NCBI GenBank assembly: GCA_016936535.1 | Contig: JAFGXP010000025.1 | Location: forward strand, 1 to 39,735 | DNA from: Thiotrichales bacterium | GTDB lineage: Bacteria; Pseudomonadota; Gammaproteobacteria; Thiomicrospirales; Thiomicrospiraceae | Length of the DNA stretch: 39,735 nt | Direction: 5' to 3' | Notes under the pieces: generated by a model | What the model was told of the DNA's origin: nothing | Databases searched by the model: none | The model's input: only the letters and a program-made list of their open reading frames with translations | In this document: one piece after another, positions 31,219-39,735 of the stretch | Layout of the letters: each line of letters starts with the position of its first letter | How positions within the stretch are numbered: position 1 is the first letter of the stretch | Program-made: the position numbers and the translations under genes

Positions 31219-32664
31219 ATGGCCCAGCAAAAACTTTCCATGCCAACTTGGTCTTCACGCACCGTTTTCTTACTGGCAGCGATTGGTTCCGCTGTTGGAT
31301 TAGGAAATTTATGGAAGTTTCCTTATGTGGCCGGCGAAAACGGAGGCGGGGCTTTTGTACTGGTCTATTTAGCGTGTATTTTACTGATTGGCGTTCCCGT
31401 ACTAATTGCCGAGCTGACATTAGGGCGCAGTGCGCGTGCCAATCCCATTCAAGCCATGCATCAGCATACTCAACAAGATCGCGCCAATAAATTGTGGGTT
31501 GGACTCGGTGTAAACGGCATGTTGGCTGGGATTTTGATTCTTTCGTTTTATTCGGTGATTACCGGTTGGAGTTTGGCCTACTTTTTTGACAGTCTGCAAG
31601 GTGATTTTTTGCAGATACCGCCAGCTCAAGCCGAGCAGCACTTTGCAGCGCTCTTGGCAAGCCCTTGGCAATTGCTGTTTTGGCATACGCTGGTAATGAT
31701 CATCACTACATCCATCGTTGCCCGTGGCTTACGCAGTGGCATTGAGAAAGCCATCAACATTATGCTGCCGGGATTATTGTTGATTTTAATGGTGTTATTG
31801 ATTTATGCGGTCGGCACCGGCGCTTTTGCAGAAAGTTTTGCTTTTTTATTTACACCTGACTTCTCAAAACTCAGTTGGCAGGGCGTTTTAGTAGCGATGG
31901 GGCACGCCTTCTTTACGCTGAGCATTGGTATGGCGGCAATGATGGTCTATGGAGCCTATTTAGATCAGCGGACCTCAATCGTTAAAGCCAGTTTGGTGAT
32001 TGCGGTGGCAGACACCCTGATTGCCTTGTTGGCCGGTTTAGTCATTTTTTCGATTGTGTTTGCCAACCAGTTACCGCCAAGTTCTGGCCCAGGGTTGCTG
32101 TTTCAAACATTGCCGATGGCATTTGGGCAAATGTGGGGCGGCTGGTTTTTTGGTACCTTGTTTTTTGCGCTGGTCTTTTTTGCCGCACTGAGTTCCGCCA
32201 TTTCATTATTAGAACCGACTCTCAGCTGGTTAGAACACAATCGGGGCATTGGGCGGATGAAAGGCGCGCTTGGATTAGGCGGCCTCGTCTGGTTAATCGG
32301 TATTGGAACGGTTTTATCGTTCAACCAGTGGAGTGAACTGACGTTAATCGGCGATAAAACCGTGTTTGCGCTGCTGGATTTTCTGACAGCCAATATACTC
32401 TTGCCGGCTGGTGGTTTACTGATTTGTCTTTATCTGGCTTGGGTGATGGCCAGACCGCGTCGTCAGGCGGAGTTACGCTTAGAAGGGATATGGCAAACCC
32501 TGTTGCTTTGGGATTTGCGTTGGGTTGCTCCGCTCGCCATTCTCTGGGTGTTTGTTTCCAATTTGTTTTCCGCTTCTTCAACTGCCTTATGGGCATTCTT
32601 AAGCGTTTTGGTTTTGTACGGTTTTTTTGTGGCTTATCAAACTCGCAGCCGTGAAGAAGCGTAA
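31219..32664 (+). CDS. Sodium-dependent NSS (SNF) family transporter
   Basis: Inner-membrane Na+-coupled symporter of amino acids or similar amines. The 481 residues hold 11 or 12 membrane segments. The first has the NSS signature AAIGSAVGLGNLWKFPYVAG (about 20-39), whose unwound part binds substrate and sodium, and is followed by NGGGAFVLVY. GHAFFTLSIGMAAMMVYGAYL (about 231-251) is helix 6, and FALVFFAALSSAISLLEP (about 315-332) is helix 8 with the Na2-site residues. The substrate cannot be inferred. AAAGGAA lies before the ATG. Confidence 0.93.
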   Translation: MAQQKLSMPTWSSRTVFLLAAIGSAVGLGNLWKFPYVAGENGGGAFVLVYLACILLIGVPVLIAELTLGRSARANPIQAMHQHTQQDRANKLWVGLGVNGMLAGILILSFYSVITGWSLAYFFDSLQGDFLQIPPAQAEQHFAALLASPWQLLFWHTLVMIITTSIVARGLRSGIEKAINIMLPGLLLILMVLLIYAVGTGAFAESFAFLFTPDFSKLSWQGVLVAMGHAFFTLSIGMAAMMVYGAYLDQRTSIVKASLVIAVADTLIALLAGLVIFSIVFANQLPPSSGPGLLFQTLPMAFGQMWGGWFFGTLFFALVFFAALSSAISLLEPTLSWLEHNRGIGRMKGALGLGGLVWLIGIGTVLSFNQWSELTLIGDKTVFALLDFLTANILLPAGGLLICLYLAWVMARPRRQAELRLEGIWQTLLLWDLRWVAPLAILWVFVSNLFSASSTALWAFLSVLVLYGFFVAYQTRSREEA

Positions 32665-32909
32665 GTGTAGAGCAAGAGTAAAGTAGAGTAGAGCAAATCA
32701 GCATAGAGCAGACAGAAAGGCGTAATCCCAAGATGGGCGTTACGAATTGAAGAAAGTGCAGAACCGATTGCGATTGCCCACAGCAAGGTCAATTCAGCAT
32801 TACATTCTAGGCTGGCTTTGCAACTCATCGTCATCGCGCTGGAATCGCTGGAATTGCGCTTGATACGCAGCTTAATCACCGAGTTTGCCTTAGGGGGTTT
32901 CTGAGGCAA
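32665..32909. repeat. Candidate dispersed intergenic repeat (unconfirmed)
   Basis: Part of a 678-base stretch without a credible gene. It begins with irregular TAGAGCA/TAGAGTA repeats (about 32667-32707) and a hairpin (CGTAA and CCC arms around 32721-32744), then GC-richer sequence unlike the AT-rich DNA after 32910. The minus strand is open for 90 codons (32909-32637) but overlaps the transporter gene and has no ribosome site. The texture resembles intergenic repeats I associate with gammaproteobacteria; only a search can tell. Confidence 0.35.
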
Positions 32910-32913
32910 CTGA

Positions 32914-32935
32914 TTTGTTGTTTTTTTACAACAAA
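32914..32935. terminator. Hairpin with T-rich loop
   Basis: TTTGTTGT (32914-32921) and ACAACAAA (32928-32935) form an 8-bp stem with a T-only loop. There is no T run after it on either strand, so its role as terminator is weak. From 32936 to 33199 the DNA is AT-rich with no gene or motif I can name. Confidence 0.35.
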
Positions 32936-33199
32936 ATGGTTTTTAAAATTCTTATTTACGGGTATTTTTGTGCGCTTGTCATGGCTAAACCGCATTTACT
33001 TGACATTGTGAATCTCAAAAAGGCCCTTGAAGTCTGTTGCAAAAATGCATTTACCATTTCTTTTATATGGTAATTTTTCAATAAGGTTTTGGAGACTTTT
33101 AAGAGATTCTTGCCTTATCTGAAATTAAATATCTTTAAAAAACAATGCTTTAAGTATTTATTTCAGAAAATCATCAGTTTCTTTAATAATTTATTTCTA

Positions 33200-33229
33200 T
33201 TGAGACATATATTTTTTTTGTAGTAAATT
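33200..33229 (+). promoter_or_regulatory. Probable porin promoter
   Basis: TTGAGA (33200-33205), 18 bases, then TAAATT (33224-33229), with AT-rich DNA upstream as for strong promoters. This predicts a leader of about 107 bases before ATG 33343. Confidence 0.42.
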
Positions 33230-33258
33230 GCCAAATGAGAGTGATACAGTGGCCTCCG

Positions 33259-33310
33259 GTAAAGATTCTAGACCGTAAAGAATATTTACAGACTGGGATC
33301 CAATCTTTAC
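33259..33310 (+). promoter_or_regulatory. Structured 5' leader of the porin mRNA
   Basis: GTAAAGATT (33259-33267) pairs perfectly with AATCTTTAC (33302-33310). In the loop, GTAAA (33275-33279) pairs with TTTAC (33285-33289). The repeated GTAAAG allows alternative pairings, so the leader could switch or serve as an sRNA target or stabiliser. Confidence 0.6.
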
Positions 33311-33342
33311 AAAAAACAAAAATCGATTCATGGAGACTCTTA

Positions 33343-34317
33343 ATGAAAAAGACGCTACTTGTTGCAAGCTTGGCTACGCTATTTGCGACACCTTCAATGG
33401 CTAACAATACCCTTTACGGCGATTTCCGCGCTTCTTTGAACACTGGCGACCTAAACGGTGCCGACAACAACGCTAAAATCGAAAACAACGCTTCACGTTT
33501 CGGTCTAAAAGGTTCTCAAGGTAACGACGGCCTAAAAGCTATTTACCACCTAGAAATGGGCGCAAACAACGATAGCAACGGTGATGCACTGACTGCTCGT
33601 TTCTACTTTGCTGGTCTAGAAGGTTCAATGGGTAAATTGATTTATGGTCGTATGTCTACTCCATACAAAATGACTGGTGTTGCACAAGACCCTTTCTATG
33701 ATACCTCTGCAGGTGCAGGAAATGCCGGTTCTAACTACGGTTACTCAAGTCTAATCAACGGCTTTACCGATAACTCTTTCGCTTACTATTCACCAAGCTT
33801 CGGCGGTTTGAGCTTCAATGCGAGTGCATCGATTGATGACTCAGCAGAAGACAATCACGCTTATGCGGCAGGGATTCAATACAAAGCAGGTGGTTTCACT
33901 GCTGGTGTTAACCATATGATGATTGACGACACTGCAACTTCTGCAACCGTTGCCGGTTCTGATGGTCTAGACAGCGCAACTCGCGTTTATGCTGGCATGA
34001 AAATGGGTGCGTTCGGTGTGAATGCGTCTTACGAAATGCTTGAAAAAACGGCTGGTGGCGATGATGCAACATTGATGAACGTTAACGCAACTTTCAAAAT
34101 GTCTTCTGCGCTAACTGCGGCTGCAAGCTACGGTAAAGTTGAAGATGGTATTGGTACTTCTGGTCTAAATGCTTCTGGTGACAATATCACTGCGGGTATT
34201 TTCTACAATGTATTGCCAAAAACCACCGTGCATGCACTTTACACCAACACAGATTATGATGCGGCTGCTGTTGCAGACCGTGACGGTGTTGCTATCGGTG
34301 TAAAACAAATGTTCTAA
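33343..34317 (+). CDS. General porin of the outer membrane
   Basis: Trimeric diffusion porin type, 324 residues. A signal peptide MKKTLLVASLATLFATPSMA is followed by NNTLYGDFRASL, the first strand typical of proteobacterial porins (Porin_4). ASRFGLKGSQGNDGLKAIY and FAGLEGSMGKLIYGRMSTP (about residues 47-110) are conserved strands around the constriction loop. The chain ends KQMF with the terminal Phe needed for outer-membrane assembly. Codon use is strongly biased (many CTA, GGT, GCA and AAC), unlike the neighbours, as in very highly expressed genes. ATG 33343 has GGAG upstream; the open frame before it is the leader. A strong terminator follows. Confidence 0.93.
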   Translation: MKKTLLVASLATLFATPSMANNTLYGDFRASLNTGDLNGADNNAKIENNASRFGLKGSQGNDGLKAIYHLEMGANNDSNGDALTARFYFAGLEGSMGKLIYGRMSTPYKMTGVAQDPFYDTSAGAGNAGSNYGYSSLINGFTDNSFAYYSPSFGGLSFNASASIDDSAEDNHAYAAGIQYKAGGFTAGVNHMMIDDTATSATVAGSDGLDSATRVYAGMKMGAFGVNASYEMLEKTAGGDDATLMNVNATFKMSSALTAAASYGKVEDGIGTSGLNASGDNITAGIFYNVLPKTTVHALYTNTDYDAAAVADRDGVAIGVKQMF

Positions 34318-34367
34318 TTTGACTGGGCCGTTCTAAGCGCATTATCTCGCCTAGAAGCACCCGTCTG

Positions 34368-34397
34368 AAAAAAGCCAGCTTATTGCTGGCTTTTTTT
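34368..34397. terminator. Bidirectional Rho-independent terminator
   Basis: AAAAAAGCCAGC (34368-34379) and GCTGGCTTTTTT (34385-34396) around TTATT, with T to 34397. The A run before and T run after make it work for the porin gene and, on the other strand, for the DUF3087-like gene. Confidence 0.93.
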
Positions 34398-34428
34398 GTT
34401 TTCTAAGCTTTTCAAGAGGCGTCCAGCA

Positions 34429-34959
34429 TTATTCATCTGGATTTAAGGGATAGGCTTGAACCGATTCGGGATCAAATCCCCATTGATTGAGTTCAAGACC
34501 AAGCGCCTCCATCTGCTGTTCTAATTGACGCTTTTCTGCTTGCAAATCCAGAAGGGCGCTGCTGTTTTGTTCAAATTGATGCATTTGCGTTAAACCAAGA
34601 TGATAGAAACGCAAAATTTTCATCGCTTTGGGGTCTTGCTGTTCTACCGCTTGCTGAATCGGTCTTAAACGATTGGTAATGTGCATTAAATTGCGTTTTA
34701 AACGGAAGCCGTACATCGCCTCATACATAAAAGGCTTGGTCGATAAAAATTGTTTAAAAATAAAAGCGGTAATCAGAAGCCCAACAAATGCGCCCATAAA
34801 GTTCAAAACCATTGGGCTGTTGCTGTAAGGTCCAAGATAATACAGGCTTAAGCGGGCAAAAATAAAGCCAATTACCATAAATACCGCAAGCATCAATAAA
34901 GTGACATTACGAGATTTACGTCGATAAACCTCAGGTTCTATCTCTTCCAAATAAAACAT
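34429..34959 (-). CDS. DUF3087-like membrane protein
   Basis: A 176-residue protein of unknown function. A short cytoplasmic start (MFYLEEIEPEVYRRKSR) precedes two membrane helices (about 19-40 and 52-70). Then comes EAMYGFRLKRNLMHITNRLR (about 80-99), which I associate with the DUF3087 family, and a cytoplasmic coiled-coil-like tail (about 130-160). It converges on the porin gene and shares its terminator. No operon partner is visible. Confidence 0.72.
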   Translation of the reverse strand: MFYLEEIEPEVYRRKSRNVTLLMLAVFMVIGFIFARLSLYYLGPYSNSPMVLNFMGAFVGLLITAFIFKQFLSTKPFMYEAMYGFRLKRNLMHITNRLRPIQQAVEQQDPKAMKILRFYHLGLTQMHQFEQNSSALLDLQAEKRQLEQQMEALGLELNQWGFDPESVQAYPLNPDE

Positions 34960-35077
34960 CGTGATTGCTCCTATAGCGTAAAGGTTGGGTTTGTGCTTAT
35001 AAATGTAGGTGGTTTTGGGATTGGTCTGTTAACCTTTTGAAAGAAAAGGCTTTTATGGGCTATAAAATAGGCAGTGC

Positions 35078-35177
35078 AGCCACTCCGAGAAACGAAGTGA
35101 GTAAGGAAAACCGACTGGCATTTTGGGCTGACTTGATTTCAGCGAAAGCCACACCGAGCGGGGATTCTCGAATCCCC
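35078..35177. other. Intergenic element with direct repeats and a perfect hairpin
   Basis: Within the 264-base gap 34960-35223, AGCCACTCCGAG (35078-35089) recurs as AGCCACACCGAG (35147-35158), followed directly by a perfect 7-bp hairpin GGGGATT-CTCG-AATCCCC (35160-35177). No gene is visible; a small RNA or dispersed repeat is possible. Confidence 0.4.
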
Positions 35178-35223
35178 AGACCATCATTCATTAAACGGTT
35201 AATGAAATCTTGAAATTCAAATC

Positions 35224-36042
35224 TTAATTCGGTGCGCCCGCCAGTTTTCCGGTTGTGTCTAAATCATGATAGCGTTTGCAGGCCTCAAGGACATATTGAC
35301 CACAGGCAACGCTGTAGAGATTTTTGGCTTGAATTAAATCTTGACGAACTAGATTCTCAAAACCTGTAACGTACATATTGCCTAAGGCAAACGCACCTTG
35401 TGGTGATTTTTGTGCGCTGGCCGATTCCAGCAACTGAATGGCTTTGGTGCGCTCAGCAGGGACCTTGCCCTCTAAAATCCATTTCGACAAGATGACTTTG
35501 GCTTGGGCATTTTCTTTTTGTACGGCTTTTTCCATCCAGCTCTGCGCTTCAGCAAAATTGGCGGTAACGCCAGTACCGCCGGTTTCGTATAACATTCCAA
35601 GGCGTGTCATGGCTAAGGCTTCGCCACGTTCAGCCGCTTTCTCAAACCAGAAAAGGGCATTTTTAGCATTCTGAGCTACGCCAACGCCATCGGCATACAT
35701 CACGCCGGTGTTATACATGGTTAGGGTGTAAATCGGCTCTAATAGGTTGTCACGCATCGCCTGACGCGCCAACTCACGATGCCAATGAAAGGATTGCTGA
35801 TAATCAACTTGGCGTGAGTTCACGGCATCGCCATAAACCCGTGCCAACTGATAACGCGCTTTGGGATCGCCGTTAATCGCGAGTTTGCATACTTTAAGTG
35901 CTTCGCCCTGAAAGCTGTTCAGGCAAGCGTTAGGGTTAAAAGCGTATAAGGGCGCGCTGGCGAGAAGCAAACCAAAGCTTAAGCCTTGAGCTACGCGTAA
36001 AGCCGGACTTGGAAGGGTATCTTTTGGGCTGAAGTTTTTCAT
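35224..36042 (-). CDS. Secreted Sel1-repeat protein
   Basis: A 272-residue protein with a signal peptide (cut near LYA-FN, residue about 33) and helical Sel1/TPR-like repeats. Clear units are MYADGVGVAQNAKNALFWFEKAAERGEALAM minus its ends (about 115-145), LGMLYETGGTGVTANFAEAQ and ALGNMYVTGFENLVRQDLIQ. Sel1 repeats mediate protein contacts, often in envelope signalling. Four or more Cys occur, two early and two in the last repeat (VACGQYVLEACKR). The start at 36042 is chosen because the signal peptide begins there; the frame is open upstream to 36243 but would run into the riboswitch region. It is divergent from thiC. Confidence 0.82.
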   Translation of the reverse strand: MKNFSPKDTLPSPALRVAQGLSFGLLLASAPLYAFNPNACLNSFQGEALKVCKLAINGDPKARYQLARVYGDAVNSRQVDYQQSFHWHRELARQAMRDNLLEPIYTLTMYNTGVMYADGVGVAQNAKNALFWFEKAAERGEALAMTRLGMLYETGGTGVTANFAEAQSWMEKAVQKENAQAKVILSKWILEGKVPAERTKAIQLLESASAQKSPQGAFALGNMYVTGFENLVRQDLIQAKNLYSVACGQYVLEACKRYHDLDTTGKLAGAPN

Positions 36043-36204
36043 AAAGTCTTCGTTATTTTTTAAGCGTGAATCGGTGAGTGAGATAAGAGCGGCTAATATA
36101 ACGAATTTAGCGCCAACACTCAATTTAGCCTGGTTGGAACAGATTGGAATGGGTGAGGTTTTGCCAAGTAAAAAAATCTGGGTTCTCATGGCATCATTTT
36201 TGGT

Positions 36205-36210
36205 TATACT
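36205..36210 (+). promoter_or_regulatory. Probable -10 of the thiamine operon
   Basis: TATACT lies 12-15 bases before the riboswitch, putting the transcript start close to the first riboswitch helix. The -35 is poor. Confidence 0.5.
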
Positions 36211-36221
36211 AAGCAACAAAT

Positions 36222-36309
36222 TTGTCGGAGTGCCTTTAGACATAGGCTGAGATCGCGCAAGCGGGATCCGTAGAACCTGATCTGGTTAGTACCAGCGAAG
36301 GGAACAAGC
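36222..36309 (+). promoter_or_regulatory. TPP riboswitch (THI element)
   Basis: The conserved parts are all present: CGGAGTGCC at the 5' side, GGCTGAGA (36246-36253), and ACCTGATCTGGTTAGTACCA followed by GCGAAGGGA (36275-36303). The outer helix is TTGT (36222-36225) with ACAA (36305-36308). Binding of thiamine pyrophosphate should lower thiCOS expression. No T-run terminator follows, so control of translation is more likely; 140 bases separate it from the thiC start. Confidence 0.95.
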
Positions 36310-36421
36310 GTCAGATTGAGTGTTGTTGAATCGCTTTTGACCGTGTCATTTTTTAGGTTTTTGCGTCGTCACCACTCTTTTTCTCTCTTACAAGATGTCT
36401 AACGAGCTCTTCGCCTGATGA

Positions 36422-38406
<1,985 letters not shown>

Positions 38407-38407
<1 letters not shown>

Positions 38408-39528
38408 TGTCCAGTCAACCGAAACGCAAAATTGCGATTCTGGGCGCGGGTCTGTTGGGAAGATTGCTGGCATGGCAACTGCATGAGCATGCACATATCG
38501 ATCTCTATGATCAGGATTTGGGCAATGCCGATGAGAGTGCTGCTTTTTTAGCGGCCGCTATGTTGGCCCCCATGGCCGAATCTGCTGAAAGCGGCCGAGG
38601 CATTATGCATTTAGGTCAACTGGCCTTGCGTTTATGGCCTAAGCTTTTGGCGGGCTTGCCGGAGCCCGTGTTTTTTCAGCAAAACGGTTCTTTAGTCTTG
38701 GCGTTTGCCGCTGATCGAAGCCATTTTGATACCTTGCGTGGCCAGTTAAAAGGGAATGCACCAGAGGACTACCAGACTCTGGATGCTGCCGCGATTCTAA
38801 AGCTTGAGCCTGAATTAAATGCGCGTTTTGCCCATGGGCTTTTTTTGCCGAATGAGGGGCAGTTGGATAATCGTCAACTGCTACGCGTTCTGGCGGGGGC
38901 CTTACGCAGTCGTTCGCAAGTGCAGTGGCACACTTCGGCCTATGCTCAACTTGAAGATCAGCAGTTGCTGGTGAATGGCGAGCCAGTACTGGAACACGAT
39001 TGGGTAATTGATTGTCGCGGAATCGGGGCCAAAGAAACTCAAGCCGATTTACGCGGAGTACGCGGTGAAGTCATTCGAGTCCGAGCGCCGGCAGTAAACC
39101 TAAATCGACCTGTACGCCTCGTTCATCCGCGCTATCCGCTTTATATTGCGCCGAAACCCGAACACACCTTTGTGATTGGGGCGACACAAATTGAAAGCGA
39201 AGACCGTCGAGCACCGACCGTGCGTTCTGCACTGGAATTGCTTTCCGCCTGTTTTTCCGTTCACAGTGGTTTTGCCGAAGCGGAAATCTTGGAAATCCGT
39301 TCCGGTCTGCGTCCAGCTTATCGAAATAATCATCCGCAGATGCGGGTTAAAGGGCGAGTAATCAGTTTGAATGGTTTATTTAGACACGGTTATCTGCTTT
39401 CACCGGTTATGGTCGATTTGTGTCGCAGTTTTTTATTGCAACAGCCGATTGACGGTCGCTATCTCGCCGCTATGCCAAGTTTGTTGCTGGTCGAGCCGGA
39501 GCCTTTGGCCAAGGAGCGTGTTGGATGA
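38407..39528 (+). CDS. thiO: Glycine oxidase ThiO
   Basis: FAD enzyme that oxidises glycine to iminoacetate (dehydroglycine) for the thiazole half of thiamine. The 373 residues open with the dinucleotide fold KIAILGAGLLGRLLAWQL (8-25; GxGxxG at 13-18). Other family marks are EPELNARFAHGLFLPNEGQLDNR minus its ends (near 138-158) and FVIGATQIESED with the later RSGLRPAYRNNHP (near 300). Position in the thiC-thiO-thiS order supports ThiO over other DAO-family oxidases. Start and stop overlap both neighbours, so translation is coupled. Confidence 0.92.
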
Positions 39529-39722
39529 AACTGTGGATTAATGGTCAAGAATTTGACTATGCCGATAACCTTACCTTGTTAGAAGTTTTGCAGCAATTTG
39601 CCGCCAAAGCACCGTTTGCGATCATGATAAATCAGGAGTTTATTGCTCAATCGCAATACTCCACGCAGGCGTTACACGAGGGCGATCAAATTGAAGTATT
39701 TAGTGCCATTCAGGGTGGCTAA
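39525..39722 (+). CDS. thiS: Sulfur carrier protein ThiS
   Basis: A 65-residue ubiquitin-like protein ending in the Gly-Gly (SAIQGG) that is adenylated and converted to thiocarboxylate to donate sulfur to the thiazole. The start overlaps thiO (ATGA), and a possible ribosome site (CAGGA) just before the window's end suggests another gene, probably thiG, follows immediately. Confidence 0.95.
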   Translation: MKLWINGQEFDYADNLTLLEVLQQFAAKAPFAIMINQEFIAQSQYSTQALHEGDQIEVFSAIQGG

Positions 39723-39735
39723 CAACCAATCAGGA

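Noticed and set aside
32637-32909. 90-codon minus-strand frame in the region after the NSS transporter
   Set aside because: Overlaps the transporter gene end, lacks a ribosome site and looks like translated repeat DNA; treated as a possible repeat instead.
35160-35177. Hairpin resembling a tRNA T-arm
   Set aside because: The loop has the wrong length and sequence for a T-loop and no acceptor, D or anticodon arm surrounds it.
36043-36243. N-terminal extension of the Sel1-repeat protein
   Set aside because: It would put the signal peptide 67 residues inside the protein and start the gene in the riboswitch of the divergent operon.

Overview
The window is chromosomal DNA of a Gram-negative gammaproteobacterium. 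RimO, SlyD, TrhP (YegQ), a YfhL-type ferredoxin, NagZ, type I MurB, ThiC and a DUF3087-type protein all read as gammaproteobacterial, base composition is moderate, and genes are tightly packed. My best guess is the Thiomicrospira/Hydrogenovibrio/Thiomicrorhabdus group of sulfur oxidisers; this is an impression from the proteins, not a demonstrated placement. I found no rRNA, tRNA, CRISPR array, complete insertion sequence or phage.

Layout. 1-3.8 kb: the 3' end of a repeat-containing, probably surface protein; an RluA-family pseudouridine synthase with a YcgN-type Cys protein; slyD (minus); hemJ; then a Fur-box-like promoter in front of a small Cys-rich protein of unknown function. 3.9-9.4 kb: rimO, a nitroreductase, a gene resembling the replication fork trap protein Tus overlapping a DNA-deoxyinosine glycosylase gene, and trhP followed by a YfhL ferredoxin. 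9.6-13.8 kb: a membrane GH17-GT2 fusion (beta-glucan synthase type), a glutathione S-transferase and a secreted protein of unknown function. 13.9-18.3 kb (minus): a five-gene operon encoding an outer-membrane beta-barrel, a ModA-like binding protein, ModB, ModD and a short ModC-like ATPase. This is a plausible outer-membrane-to-cytoplasm molybdate/tungstate uptake system with ModE-like half-sites upstream. A Spy/CpxP-like gene with a CpxR-like box is transcribed divergently.

19.1-29.1 kb (plus): a UbiA-family prenyltransferase, cysM, a CYTH protein and a TolC-family protein. Then come an oligopeptide-type lipoprotein, an L,D-transpeptidase and two DppB/DppC-type permeases without ATPases, followed by nagZ and a MscS channel. 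The middle of this run suggests murein-peptide handling. 29.2-36.0 kb: a START-domain protein and murB (minus), an NSS sodium symporter, an intergenic stretch that may be a dispersed repeat, a highly expressed porin with a structured leader, a DUF3087-type membrane protein and a Sel1-repeat protein. 36.2-39.7 kb: a TPP riboswitch followed by thiC-thiO-thiS, continuing past the window edge.

The observations most worth following are the molybdate/tungstate cluster with its own outer-membrane barrel, the Tus-like gene with nearby Ter-like sequences, and the transporter/L,D-transpeptidase/NagZ cluster.
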